This document shows, one piece after another, positions 20,961-32,559 of a DNA stretch of 64,000 bases (positions are counted from its first letter, which is position 1; each line of letters starts with the position of its first letter). Both the position numbers and the translations under genes were made by a program. The notes beneath the pieces were generated by a model. It did not search any database. It saw only the letters and a program-made list of their open reading frames with translations, and had not been told where the DNA came from. The stretch comes from Symsagittifera roscoffensis (Eukaryota > Xenacoelomorpha > Acoela > Convolutidae). The stretch covers positions 51,163,220-51,227,219 of the forward strand of contig NC_087063.1 in NCBI RefSeq assembly GCF_963678635.1, read 5' to 3'.

Positions 20961-22202
20961 ATTCGAGAAACTTAATTCTGATGTCTTCCTGTAGTTCGTC
21001 ATCCCAACTTTTGCCTATAATTTTTCAATTATTTTCAGGCAAAAGAGGGGCCCTAACTGTGTATGGAGCTACTAACCCAACAGGTTCAAACACAGAAGAG
21101 ACAAAACTCAAGACGGTTCGTTAAGTTTTTGCCTCTTCGAATGAACGATCAACACCTCTGCTGACAACCAATGTTTGCTTCACATGGTCTCATTTAAGAC
21201 CTCAGCCAAGTGATGATTTTTCTGCACCGTTACACTTTCCTTTTAAGTGATGTAAAATGTGTTTCACATACCTCGGGACTCATTGCTAAATTGTTTTCAT
21301 TGGCATTACTGACAAAGTTAGTCAAATTAAATACGCTCAACTGAAACAACAAAACCATTTCACAGCTTATCGTAGTTGCAAGGGTAACGTCCTCAAACAA
21401 CACCAAATAATCGTCCATTTAAAATTTCCCGCTTGCGATTGATGCGGCCTCAGGTTTCGAAGTCCAAAAATTCTGCTATTGAAAATTTCTGTGCAATCGT
21501 TTTTGATACTTATATTAGCCGTACCAAACATTTCTCACAATTTCACGTCTGATCATACAATTGAAATGGCTACTGGACTTTCGGTACATTAGCTTAGACC
21601 AATGACCAATTGGCAAAAATGAGCTTCTTTTTATATGCATTTCTATTCTAGCTGATATTTGCGTTGCAACATCGTCCGCCCCTGAAGAAGGAATAATCGG
21701 AGCGAGCTTAACGGTCGGCCAAGTAAATTCACGCGTTGCAGTAATAACAAAGGTGGCTTGTGCGCAACCGTTCTGTTCAAAGTTTAGCTTAATGATTGAT
21801 TCGGGGGCGAGAGGGTAGTACCCACGTGAAATATCGGCTCAATGACCCATACGAGATTGCCTGTTTTAGGAGTGAAGGTACACTGAGTGTGCAACTTGAC
21901 CAGCTTATTCAGTGATGAAACTTATTCGCGAAGCTAACAAGACCAAATACTGTTAGCTTACGACTGCCCTTGCACGTACCTTTTCTTATGGTCAATGTGT
22001 TCCACAGGTAAAAGCGAAGGAAAGCTTGTGGCATGCTGTCCAAGTAAAATGTGGTTTGGGGTTAAGGGTTTTAACTCATGTGAAGTGGTACTAACAGGAG
22101 TGATTGTCCTCGATTTCAAAGCCCGCTCAACTAAGCAAAGTGTGATTCCTAACATCTCTTCCATAACTAGCCTACTGCCTGGTATATCGTAAAGCACGCG
22201 CT

Positions 22203-22415
22203 TCACGCTTCGGACAAGGAGCCGCCATGATGAGGTGTGCCTGGCGGGTTAAATTTACAAGCAACACCTTTGTGTGCAAAAGTGGTCGCAGCCAAGCAGA
22301 TCCAGTTCTTGATAGAGGCAAGTAATTCTTTTTCCGCACCAACGAAGTTCGTGCCGTTATCCGACCAGATTGTGCTTGGTGTACCACGACGAGCAATCAG
22401 CCGTTCAATGCCCAT
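22203..22415 (-). pseudogene. pol: BEL/Pao integrase core, copy B
   Basis: Same segment as copy A: STIWSDNGTNFVGAEKELL is followed by FNPPGTPHHGGS, then a frame change before the Trp-Glu-Arg. The ORF at 22206-21958 continues the tail (CLVERALKSRTITPV, then LTPNHILLG). Confidence 0.75.
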
Positions 22416-22776
22416 GACTCAAAAACTAGTGTCCAGAGATGGTACAATCTCGAGGTGTATAACCGTGGTGGTGCAGCAAGAAAAAGAGATCCCCATCTTT
22501 TTTCAGTGCTACTGCGAACTGGAAAAAAAGCGGTCGAAATAATCTACACCCGTATGATTAATGGCTGGTTGCTAACATCCGAGGCGTATCGAAACGAGTA
22601 ATCTTGGGTACTTTGTATCAAACTCGGGTTTCACTAAGCGATCAATACGGTCGGTGGAACGAATGATACCAGCGGGAACGATAAAAGGAGAGTATGTGGC
22701 AATCTCACTACTGTTCTTACTGGTTTGCCAGCGGTGAGTGTTTTCAAGTCAACCGGGAAGGAATCCATCTGAGCAT

Positions 22777-23513
22777 TTATTTGTTTTCTTCAATATCAAC
22801 TTCTGCGGGGTCGGTGAACCTTATATTCTTGCCGCGAAAATGCTTATGTGAAGACAGCATCCTCATCATAAACGCGACAACTTTTTTTATACCTCGTAAA
22901 GGAACTAAACCTTTCCCAATTGAACCCGTGTGCGAGATTTTTGATGGATGTGACATCAGTGACAAGGAAGATGATGCCTTCAAGCAATTATCGACATCAC
23001 AAGAAGAACCCTCCAAACAATTTTTACTGATTACACGTTCTTCAAGTATAAACGGCCAATCAGTGGTCCTGAGAATCCTCGGACCATTAAGCCAGCTGCT
23101 ATTTTTGAGGGCTTCCGAAGAAATCCCCCGGGTACCGGTATCAGCTGGATTATCCCCACTCAAAACACGGTGCCACTCATCAAAAATGGTCGATTCGTGG
23201 ATTTTGACGACACGATAGCGACGAATACGGGTAAATTGTCATGAGAGTTTAGCCACTGCAAGACGGTAGTGATATCTGTCCACATGTAGACATGATTAAT
23301 GTTAATGGTATGCGCTTTCAGTTTATTGTCTTTCAGTCGTTTGGCAAGTCGAGCAGCAGCTTGAAGCACTAGTTTACGTATAGATAGCGCTATCATCGGC
23401 GCGACGCAAGCTTCACCAAAGATGAAGGATTTTTTAGTTTTTTGCGAGCTAGGAAGTTGCGCACGCAAAAACCAAACCGCACAGAAAACATCGTGCGAAC
23501 TATCAGCGAACAC
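22777..23513 (-). pseudogene. pol: BEL/Pao RNase H and following linker, copy B
   Basis: The ORF at 23513-23160 contains FIFGEACVAPMIALSIRKLV and YMWTDITTVLQWL, the RNase H core, with the residue after Asp changed relative to copy A. The ORF at 23163-22777 continues with SGDNPADTGTRGISSEAL, the segment that follows RNase H in BEL/Pao elements. The two overlap by four bases in different frames. Confidence 0.7.
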
Positions 23514-24596
23514 GTGAAGGTCATTTTGATCGACAGGCTCTAAGAAATAGAAGCGAGGAATAGTCAGTTGACCTAAGAGTGGGAGACTGGAGTGCCATTC
23601 GAGAAACTTAATTCTGATGTCTTCCTGTAGTTCGTCATCCCAACTTTTGCCTATAATTTTTCAATTATTTTCAGGCAAAAGACGGGCCCTAACTGTGTAT
23701 GGAGCTACTAACCCAACAGGCTCAGATACAGAAGAGACAAAACTCAATACGGTTTGTTGAGTTTTTGCCTCATCGAGTGGACGATCAACACCTCTGCTAA
23801 CAACCAATGTTTCTTTCACATGGTCCCACTTAAGACCTAAACCGTGTGATTATTGTTCAGCACCGTTACATATTTCTTTAAGGGCTGAAAACGGTGTTTA
23901 ATATACCTCGAGGCTCAAGGCTAAGTTAATTTCATTGGCATTACTGACAAATTTAGTCAAATCCCCTCAACTTAAATAACAAAACCATATCACAGCTTAT
24001 CGTAGTTGCATGAGTAACGTCCACGAATGACCGCAAGTAATCGTCCAAGTATTATTTTTCGCTTACGAGTGATGCGGTCTCAGGGTGGGTGGACATATTA
24101 TCAATTGCTGTTTTTCGAATGGCGAAACTGGCACATGTAGGCAAATCTCGTGCCTCGAATATATGGCGAGTGAACTGGTGAACTACCACATCGGAATTGG
24201 TCTCCTCTCGCCAAAAAAAAAACGAAGCAAAATTTGATCGCGGGCAAAAGCTTTTTTTTCTAGGAACATACCCACTATATCCGTGAAGACGGCGTATTTA
24301 TGTTTGGTGCGGTACGCCTACGTTGATCATGGGGCTCGAAAGTAATCACATAGCCTTTCCTAATGTCCTCTCTAAAGTATCTGTGTATCTTTTGCGCAGT
24401 TCAAGTCCTTTAATTAGCCTTCGCTTGAAGCTTTTAAAATGGGCGAGTGACGAAAAAAAATTTAACAAACAATCCAAAGCATCGGCACAATGTATTTTTC
24501 GCCGTTGTGAACGGTTTCTTAATTAGGGATGAATGTAGTATGTTTATCTGCGGCGAACCGGGCATCGACTTGTTTGAAAGCAACATAGGATTCCAA

Positions 24597-24869
24597 CTAG
24601 TACCAGGATTTTATCTGGCCATTCATGGAGGAATTTTCAACAACACACTTGAAACACGAAAAAGTAGAACCATCAGACGGCGGCAACGGACCACTTACGA
24701 CCCAACCTATCGGAAGGCGAACGAAACACGATGAGTTATTATCATCTTGCAAGATGAATTCAATGGGTCTAACAGCGTGGTAGTAGTCTTGTCCTATAAT
24801 TACTTGAACGTCCTCATAGGTATACTGAGTGAGCTTCATAGGTGCTAATGGTGGAATTTTAGTCTGCAA
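24597..24869 (-). pseudogene. pol: BEL/Pao protease-to-RT junction, copy B
   Basis: A 90-codon ORF contains VQVIIGQDYYHAV and LPIGWVVSGPLP, the segment at the end of the BEL/Pao protease leading into RT (consensus Leu-Gly-Trp-x-x-x-Gly). This is the most 5' recognisable piece of copy B. RT core motifs between 24590 and 23700 are too decayed for me to place. Confidence 0.7.
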
Positions 24870-25037
24870 ATCAGCAGCTTAGATAAATACTAAACCAATA
24901 CGAAAGTCGTCTTTAACATATGCACACAGGGTGAAAACGAAATCACTATTAGTCGGCTTGGAGGAAACAGTGGCGGACGCGAAACATCCTGCCATAAAGA
25001 GGCGCTTTCGGGCGTCGAAGCTAGCTGAGCACGTCTG

Positions 25038-26576
25038 ATGAACAAAGCTGAGTCCCGGAGAAAAGAGACGATACCGAGCACATTTACGACTAAGAAGGTG
25101 AAGACCTTGCCTGATGAGGTGGTAGCCTCAAACCTGGAGGCAGAGTCGGCCGGCCCGCTCAAGTTGGACTATGGCTTAGCGGCACAGACTGCGTTACAGA
25201 ATGTCCAGCAGGAGCTAGCCACGAAGGAAGTTGAGCAATGAGTAAGGTCGGAACTAGAAAGCACAGATCTTCGGGAAAGAATGGACATTCTGGGGAAAAC
25301 AACGAAGGAAGAGGACAAGCAGGAACCCAGAAAACAGGTACTAAAGCTAAAAGTTCTATCGGGTAAAATTTTTGGCATGACGAAAGAAGGAACGAAGATA
25401 ATGTCCATTATTTTGGTCGCAGCACACCAGGTGGTCAAGAACTTGAGTGAACCGTCCGAGATCACGCTGTTTCACCTCGACATTTATGCGGACTACCTGA
25501 GGGAGAAGGATCCCAAGTTGGACTCCAGAGCAGTGCGAGCGCTGCTCACGACAGGAGGTCAAAGACTAATGAGAGTAAATGGGCATTACATCGAAGTCCA
25601 TGACCCATATCCGATTCTGATTAATTTGGACGGCATTAACATCTTCACGAAGGCTCAGGTGACTGATGCAAAAGACCAAGTAGGCCGGATATACATTGGT
25701 CGAGAAGAACCTAAGGTGCGACGAATCGGACATAATGCTATGCTTGAACAGGATGCTGTTCACATAGGTTGCGAAGCCGATCTGGCAGCACATGTGCTGG
25801 ATGTGCAGGGCAGAAAACTTTCAGTAAAGGGACTGTTAGACACGGGAGCAGTGGTCAACGTCATGCCAGTCAGCATCTGGACTGATATGGGCTTCGACAG
25901 GTTGAATTTGATGCCGATAAACATCAGACTGGCAGCTGCCAATCACGGAGCAATCTATGTGACAGGACGGACCCCAATTATATCACTGCAGCTTGGTGGA
26001 AGACATCTTTGGATGAGCTTCCTGGTGGGGGAAAATTTGGACTAATCCGATCAATTCATCCTGTGGAGGGACTTCGTACGCAACTTTGATGTCACGATCG
26101 ACCTCAACGACGAGTTGATCAGGATCAAAGATCCTGAGGGGAAGTATGAAAAGAAACCTCTTAATAAGATCTTAATTAACCAGGCAAAGGTGCCGATTTT
26201 ACTTGATCAAAAAGTTAGATTGAAGCCAAACCAAGCCGTAGTAGCGACGTTTAGGATGAGGAACTTGAATGAACTCAGTAACGACAGACAGGTGTGTCTG
26301 ATACCAAATCCAAACAGTAAGGGCTCGGCTATTTTAGGAAGAAGTTTCTCACTCACTCAGAGCGGACTGTGTGTGAGTGTGTTGTTGAACACAGAGGTAA
26401 CCACAGTGACAATACAGAGGGGAAAGAAACTTGGCTACGCATTTCCCCTTAACACCGAATTTCAGAGTGTGGAGAACTTGAAAAAGTTTGATGTAACTAA
26501 ATGTCCCTTACACGCGAACCAGGAATGTATACTGAAGAGAAAAAATGAAAGTCTTCTAAAAAATTGTTTTCAATGA
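25038..26576 (+). pseudogene. pol: Retropepsin region of the G+C-rich element
   Basis: One frame runs from 25038 to 26576 with stops only at 25239 and 26043. Residues near 25840 read GLLDTGAVVNVMP, the Asp-Thr-Gly active site of a retropepsin. It is preceded by a helical segment that may be a SAP-like or DNA-binding fold (LFHLDIYADYLREKDPKLDS). It is followed by the substrate-side strands (VTGRTPIISLQLGGRHLW). The part after 26115 is the protease-RT connector. The two in-frame stops make it a recent pseudogene, otherwise well preserved. Confidence 0.8.
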
Positions 26577-26589
26577 ATTCGGAGACAGA

Positions 26590-27380
26590 TGATGGGTTCC
26601 CGAGATTTTCCCGAGAGACCAACAGAAACAGAGTTAGCAGCAAACAAACATGTCCTGCCCGAGATAGAACATCTGAAGGGTAAAAATCGGATAAGGAACT
26701 AGATTCGCTCAGGGCGGTGCTTAATCGGAATGCAGACGTTTTTTCGGAGCATAAGGCCGACATAGGTTGCTGCAATTGTGTAGAACATGAGATTGAGATA
26801 GAACAGGGCTCGGTACCTCATAGGGAAGGGGTGAGGAGAATGATCCCACATAAATCAGAAGCGTGCAGGAAAGAAATCGAGATGTTAATGGAGTACGACA
26901 TGATCGAGCCGTCGAAGTCCCCGGGGGCTTGTGGCGTGGTCATGGCTGAAAAAAAAGGGGGCAACTCAGGTTTTATTGTGATTTCTGTTACTTGAACGCA
27001 GTGACGATAAAGGACGCATACCCGATTCCCCGCATCGATGAGAGCCTCTCCAAGTTGGGGGACGCGAAGTTCTTCACGACGTTGGATTTGGACTATGCGT
27101 TCTGGCAAATGCCACTCAGAAAGCAAGATCGTTAGAAAACGGGCTTCGCGTGCGAGCTGGGATTGTTCCAGTGGAAGAGGATGCCGTTCGGATTGTGCAA
27201 CGCAGCGGCCTTATTCCAGCGACTGATGGCCCAGGCACTCACGAATGTAACAAAGAAATACGGGAACCTCATCATGTGTTTTGTCGATGATGTCGTGAGC
27301 GCAGCACCAACCCTGGAGGATCATATAGAGAGGTTGGATGAGGTGTTTACTAGAACAAAGACGGAATCGTTGCCTGTAAA
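26590..27380 (+). pseudogene. pol: Reverse transcriptase of the G+C-rich element, RNase H deleted
   Basis: The ORF at 26717-26995 contains RRMIPHKSEACRKEIEMLME, the RT N-terminal helix. After frame changes come VTIKDAYPIPRIDESLSKLG, FFTTLDLDYAFWQMPL (first catalytic Asp) and QWKRMPFGLCNAAALFQRLM. FVDD at 27280-27291 supplies the other two Asp. Shortly after the palm the sequence jumps into the integrase zinc region, so the thumb, connection and RNase H (about 1.2 kb) are missing. A TAG at about 27136 interrupts it. Confidence 0.8.
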
Positions 27381-27384
27381 CGCA

Positions 27385-28450
27385 AGGAAGAGGACAAGGT
27401 CCTTTATAAGTATAATTCAAAAGTGTTACCACAGTTATACCAGACCGAATTGCTCTTTCGTTCACATGATCAGATGGGCCATCAAGGCGTGGACAAAGTG
27501 TACAACAGGATACAGAAAGGATTCGAATGGCATGATTTGAAGAAGGCTTGGGAAAAGTGGATCCCTGTATGCTTGTCGTGTTAACAGGCGAAGGACCCCA
27601 GGAAACTAAGGTTCCCCCTGCAGTCAATCGATTCATCGGGATTCAACGAAGAAGTGCAAATTGATCATATTAACAGATATGCATGACAGCCACGAGCTAT
27701 AATCAATTGCTGGTAATGATCGATCATTTCACGAAATATGCAGAGGCAGCTCCCTGCATGACAGCATCAGCTGAAGAAACGTGAGATCTTTTGATAAATG
27801 GGTGGTTCACTCCAATCAGACAATGGCAACGCATTCGTGGGTGATCTCACGAAGGAGTTAATGAAGAGGTCGCAGGTGGCACAGGCCCACTCGACCACTT
27901 ATCACCCAGAGACGAATGGCCTAGTTGAAAGGCAAAATCGCACGCTGGTATCCATATTGAGAGTTTATTGGTCACGCTACATGGATGACTGGGATAGACA
28001 CTTGCCGCAAGTGATGGGCGCTTACAACAGCACCGAACATTCCACCACGGGAATAAAACCGCATATGATGCTAACTGGTCACAAAAAAGCTCTTCCGTTA
28101 ACGTTCTTTTACCCTATATATGAAGGGAAGAAACAGCACCGCAAACGTACGTGCGTGATGTTATTCGAAACCAGCAGGACCTCAATGACCTATGCAGGAG
28201 GAACACGCAACAGGCGCAAATTAGACAAAAAAGGAGATTTGATAAAAAGGACTGCAGATGCAAAAGCCTACTCAGTTGGCGATTACGTCTGGGTGTTCCA
28301 GGAAGTAGTTCCACTAAAAGGAAACAAAAAATTACTAAAAAAAATGGCGCAGCCCATTTCAAATGACAGAAGTGCATCAAGGAGGTCATTTTTATCGATT
28401 GAGCACCGGGCGAGCAGCTCACTACGAAAACATCAAACCGCACATAGCCT
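27385..28450 (+). pseudogene. pol: Integrase of the G+C-rich element
   Basis: HDQMGHQGVDKVY followed by CLSC forms the HHCC zinc part (27460-27590, after one stop). The core has IDHI (27662-27672), QSDNGNAFVGDL (27820 onward) and TNGLVERQNRTLV with the catalytic Glu, inside the open frame 27798-28520. The C-terminal part contains KAYSVGDYVWVFQ, an SH3-like barrel. DDE residues appear present, but stops around 27585 and 27780 and frame shifts break it. Confidence 0.8.
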
Positions 28451-28473
28451 CATCAGAGGACTGATGCAGCCCA

Positions 28474-29195
28474 GTGGACATGCAGGAGGGAGACTATTTG
28501 ATAGTGGATCCTGCTTGTGAAGTGAATGAAAGAGGTACGCGCGACAAAAACGACGAGAATGAGGTGGTAGATAATTGCGATCTGCCACTTGACCTGGAGT
28601 TGACTGAGCGAGTGGAGGTGGACGACGAAATTCTACCTTATGCCGAAGAGGACTGGGACTGCCCAGAACAGACTGAAATTGACAAAGGAGTACAACCTGA
28701 TTTTCGTTTCACCATGAAAACGCACCAGAGCAAGAAGGGAAGAAACAAGAAAACTACAACCCGTACGGCGAGGATTTCGTCATAGACAGGATAGTTTTAA
28801 GCGATATGTTGGACTCGTTGGTGGGACTGGATGAAGTAGCTGTGCCGCAAGAGATCGATTTAGTCAATGACATGGATCGGGATTGGATCGACGATCGCTC
28901 CGAACCAGAAGTAGAGTTCGAAACAGAGGTGGAGCAGACCCATGAGGAAGAATTAACGAACTTGCGAGTGCTCGAACGCAGAACTAACAATGATCTGCCG
29001 GCGGAATCTAAAGAGACAATCTTGAGGATTCAGGATGTTGATAAAGACGGCATCAAATACGTCAGCCATGACAAACCGAGTCCAACAGGGTCGCTCCAGA
29101 TGGTCCTCTGCGCGTTCCGCAATCCAACCTTGATCTGCTCGACTTTGCGCGATCGACGGGGACGTCGATGGATATTTTTGTCCGACTGGGGGTAG
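28474..29195 (+). pseudogene. Acidic post-integrase tail
   Basis: Two overlapping frames (28474-28785 and 28806-29195) encode a very acidic stretch rich in Asp, Glu and Val (for example LPLDLELTERVEVDDE). It is joined through a GRNKK basic patch. No domain recognised. It lies between integrase and the macrodomain-like segment and is probably part of the same polyprotein. Confidence 0.55.
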
Positions 29196-29790
29196 GACTG
29201 GGGGTAGGACTCACCCTCACCAAAAATCTGATCATTAAAAAATTAAAATCGGCAAAGGAAACCGGAGAACTGGAAACGGAGTGTGAGAACGCTAAGAAAC
29301 CAACTTTTGGACGAATTTTTGAATCTTATTTTGACCTACCGAACCATTATACAAACAATATCGTCATAACGGACAGCGATTTCATACTCACGGAACGTTC
29401 ATGCGCTATAACGATAACCGCGGATGTAAGTTAGCGTCTGACTTTTAAAGAGAGTATAAGATTGTCGAGTTTTTATGGAAACAGAGGCCTGGTGTGGGAG
29501 AAATGATAGCGCTGCCCCCTGTTGCATCACAGATACCAAGGAAATATTTGTATTTCCTGGTTACTGAGGCCATTGATAAGCAACACAAGAATCCAGAGAG
29601 CTTGGTATTGGCCGTGACTTGACTTAGGGATTTTGTGGTTGAGAGAGGAGTAACTTCCCTCTCGTTACCAGTCTATGATCCCAATAGGGGAAAGCTACAT
29701 CCGAGAGAGTTATATGTACACGTGATGTTTTCGGTAACTGATATAGAGGTTTACTTACATAAAAAGTACTATCTGATCATATGGTAGGAG
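29168..29790 (+). pseudogene. Macrodomain-like segment at the end of pol
   Basis: After the ORF at 29168-29434 a second frame runs from about 29440 to 29785 with one TGA at 29620-29622. Its motif order follows macrodomain-like segments found in some invertebrate retroelements: CAITITADV, then EMIALPPV, RKYLYFLVTEAIDKQHKNPE, LRDFVVERGVTSLSLPVYDP and SVTDIEVYLH. That order is a strand with Ala-Asp, a Leu-Pro strand, Tyr-Leu-Val-Thr, a helix, Leu-Pro, and a final strand. The usual Gly-x-Gly-Leu-Asp loop is replaced by DPNRGKLHP, so ADP-ribose binding is doubtful. Assignment by pattern only. Confidence 0.5.
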
Positions 29791-30182
29791 TTGCATTCAG
29801 CGATAAGTGGTTTCTATTAAGTTTAATTTATAGGCATTAGGATTAGGTGTTAGGTTATTGTTAGGTTATGTTTTATGTGATGCTTGTATCATAAAAGACC
29901 TGGAAAACTCCAGGTAGTGATTGTGACAGCGTTCATTTGAGTTACCTTGATAAGGTTGCAGGTGGACGATCCACCTTGGTGCTAGTTTTTAAATCAAGAA
30001 CAAAAGAGAATTTCAATGGATCGTTTTTAAAAGATGTGAATGATGTTTCATCCTGGAATTGGGACGGCATGAAATTATGGTTTTAAGTCGTGACTTGCTT
30101 TTTAGATCTTGATTGATCCAATTTTGTTTATGGAATTTAGCAAATCAAAAGGACACGATGACGAAAGGTACACAATAGAAAG
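29791..30182 (+). other. Non-coding stretch between pol and the next ORF (LTR candidate)
   Basis: About 390 bp, AT-richer than both sides, contains TGTTAGGTTATTGTTAGGTT and a short hairpin (ACCTGGAAAACTCCAGGT near 29908). The next ORF starts at the ATG at 30183. It could be an LTR or an intergenic promoter; I did not find a second copy in this window, so neither is shown. Confidence 0.3.
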
Positions 30183-31250
30183 ATGGGTGACACGAATGAT
30201 TTGATGGAATTTCTCTCTGCGAGTCTAGGAGCGACTCTGGACGAGATATATCAGCGGTTGATTGACTGTGACTTCGCACAAGAAGACCCGGGACTGGCGA
30301 TGTTTGTAGTCGCGCTCCTCAACGCGATAGGCCGAGTGGGTCGAGGGAGCCGCCCCACGGAAGTAGTGTTGATGCTGGCCTTCGGTAAGTCCGGGACCGC
30401 CGAGAGAGGTCGAAACCGACTGATGAGATGGCGGCGAGGAGAAATGTCTGGCCACGACTTGGCTCATGAGCCGGGACTACGCGAGCAGAGGGATCACCGG
30501 CTAGGTGAGATGCCCCTACCTGTTCAACCTGTGAAGCCGCTTATCGGAGCGAAGAGACTACGTGATGGGCCGGGCCCGTCACACTCAGTAGATTCTCCAA
30601 CAGCTGCTCCTCCACTGAAGAGAGTGAGGATGAACGAGATAGAGATCCAGACCTCGGAGACGATTGAGACATTGGAGAAGAAGGATAAGGATCAGAGCGA
30701 GCTGTGTGCCAAGCTGCAGGAGTACAGGGCAATAGCTCGAGAAAGAGACGAATGGAAAAAGAAGTTCGAAGATCTGCAAATGGCCTTCAAGGAAGAAGAG
30801 ATAAAACACCTGAAGGGGCTATAAATGGCAAGTGTGAGCCAAGTGTCACCGTAGGTTCTGGCGACGATGAACTCCTCGGAGGGATCCAGAGACACGCGTC
30901 CCAGGACGAAGGCACATGAGCTGTGCGCACCGAGAGAGCCCGAGGCTCCTCAGCAGACATCACAGTCGGCTGCGAACTCGAGAAATACGATTCCAGTTCC
31001 TTCAGACACATATCTGGCACCCCTGTTTCAGGAGTCAATCAATCAGGTGGCCAGAGCAGCGATGAATGAGATCAACAGGACCACTAGCCGGACGCTGGGT
31101 AGTGTCGTCCATTCCCAGCGCCTTGATCGTTCCTCAAGTTGCTCGGAGCGAATACCTAGAGCCATAGTACCAACGGGGACTACACATGACGGAACGACTC
31201 AGAAATCTCGCGTAGTTGACATCAGCAAGAATCTAACGGTATGCAACTAG
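30183..31250 (+). pseudogene. Gag-like or coiled-coil N-terminal ORF of the second block
   Basis: The ORF at 30183-30824 (213 codons) has a helical N-terminus, a basic region (SGTAERGRNRLMRWRRGE) and a C-terminal coiled coil rich in Glu and Lys. After stops and a frameshift (30822-30870) the same frame continues to 31250 with Ser/Thr/Arg-rich sequence. The layout could be a Gag-like structural protein, but there is no capsid motif or zinc knuckle. It leads directly into the SGNH segment, so I see it as the N-terminus of one larger protein. Confidence 0.4.
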
Positions 31251-31253
31251 TTC

Positions 31254-32190
31254 GTGGAAGTAGCCGCAGAGCATCCTCGAGCTTGCTTGAGTGGCATGGG
31301 GTGGAACCCTGTCATAAGCAACCAGGCAATTCCCCCAGGGAGTCGTCATTTGGTTGTAGGAGATAGTTTATTGAGGGATCTGAAAGAGATCTTTGTCAAT
31401 GGTCAAACTACTGTTCTATCTTTGGGAAGAGCTTTGTGGCTCAGGTCATCAAGATGATGGAGTTCCAGGGCGAGGATCAACTAGATACGTTGGTGATAAT
31501 GCTCGGGACCAATGACGTTTCGAGGGCCCCTGTAACCCCAGAGGGCAAGTGGGAGCCCCTACTTGTCTGCCTTTTGAACGAACTGAAAGAGATGGGCACG
31601 ATACCGCAGAACCCAGAGGTGGGCACGCCGGTGGCGGATTTTATGAACGGCAACCTGACATGGTGAAACGAAATGACCCGCAGTCTGGCAGTCTGGTGAA
31701 AAGCAATCCCAGCGAGCTGCGACTCATAGATCTTGAGAACATGCTGCCCATGATTGATCATCTCGCACTCACCAGAGATGGTATACACTTCAACACCCAG
31801 CAAGGGAGTCGCTGGATAAACGACGTGTTCCAGACGCAGATAGGGGAAATTGATCAAGAATTGAGGACAACCAACTCACTGGCTCGGAGCAGTTCGACTG
31901 GAGGAGGTAGAGTGAAGGGTAATGTGCCAGAATCACTCGCCAATCGCCTCGGGCCCCTGGCAATGGAAACGGGTGCAGCCGCTCCCGTTGCTCCAAGCTC
32001 GGATGTGAGAGAAATGTTGGGGAATGCTCCTCCCCCTAGAAGACAAGCCACGGCAACTCCTGCTTTAGAGCAAACCCATCGACGAGCGCCACGCCGGCGG
32101 AAGGAGTTGAGTCAAGCAGCGTGGTGCTTTGGAACCGGCCAGACCCCAGCGGTTGGGGGCAACATAAAACGGGCATGTCAACGAAAATGA
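31254..32190 (+). pseudogene. SGNH/GDSL hydrolase-like domain with disordered tail
   Basis: Three consecutive frames carry the SGNH blocks in order. Block I reads LVVGDSLLRDL (31350-31382, nucleophile Ser), block III is GTND at 31505-31516, and block V is RDGIHF (Asp-x-x-His at 31777-31788). Between them is the usual strand DTLVIMLGTND. SGNH enzymes hydrolyse esters, often acetyl groups on sugars; catalytic Ser, Asn, Asp and His are all present. Frameshifts near 31430 and 31600 break the gene. The tail to 32190 is Ala/Pro/Arg-rich. Esterase-like domains are known in some retroelements. Confidence 0.75.
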
Positions 32191-32199
32191 ACATGAGCA

Positions 32200-32545
32200 C
32201 AGTGACGTGTCGAGTGGATGCAAAAAGGATGATGGGTGGAGATGGTCCCACATTGTCGGGATTATATCGAATACCGGGCGTGGACTAGCTGTTAGCGGAA
32301 CAGGAACAGTTTAGCTCCGCGACTACGCGTGGACCTCGATGGATTGCCTCAGGACAATACCTTTGGGCCCTTGAATACCCGATCTCTTACGTACGCCCGT
32401 CGAAGAGCCAGGGAATTGACACCACTTTCTCAGAAGGGCAATTTTCTGGTAGAGAATAAGCCTGGTAGAGAAAAAGCACCAAGAATGTGGTGAAGATCAT
32501 CTTCGTGTTATCACCGGGGTACGCCGCATTGCCTGAACCCCTACA
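32200..32545 (+). pseudogene. Short conserved-looking end of the SGNH polyprotein
   Basis: Readable pieces (RMMGGDGPTLSGLYRIPGVD, then LYDGHNSGGG further on) occur in the frames following the SGNH tail, broken by stops. They appear to be the C-terminal part of the same protein. The end overlaps the start of the next ORF at 32560 in a different frame. Confidence 0.35.
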
Positions 32546-32559
32546 GTACCCCCTGTACG

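Larger units (their letters stand above)
18548..21420 (-). mobile_element. BEL/Pao retroelement remnant, copy A
   Basis: Minus-strand fragments follow the BEL/Pao order: an RT end (LVAPYTVRAPLL near 21060), RNase H (20960-20525), a linker, integrase (19700-18850) and a C-terminal tail. All pieces are broken by stops. It is repeated in tandem as copy B about 3.0 kb to the right. Confidence 0.8.
21590..24890 (-). mobile_element. BEL/Pao retroelement remnant, copy B
   Basis: Direct repeat of copy A at an offset of about 3.0 kb, starting with the shared TTAGCTTAGACC and CAATTGGCAAAA blocks. It reaches further towards the 5' end of pol, to a protease/RT-start segment at 24869-24597. All frames are broken. 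The stretch at 21440-21535, resembling 15810-15890, may mark an element end. Confidence 0.8.
24970..29790 (+). mobile_element. Ty3/gypsy-type pol region of G+C-richer retroelement
   Basis: Plus-strand order: protease, RT, integrase, acidic tail, macrodomain-like segment. By eye the G+C content is near half, against about a third in the flanks. Stops and frameshifts occur throughout, and RNase H is deleted. It lies antisense inside the 22.9-kb host intron. The protein segments resemble what I recall of Trichinella retroelement polyproteins (memory only). Confidence 0.75.
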
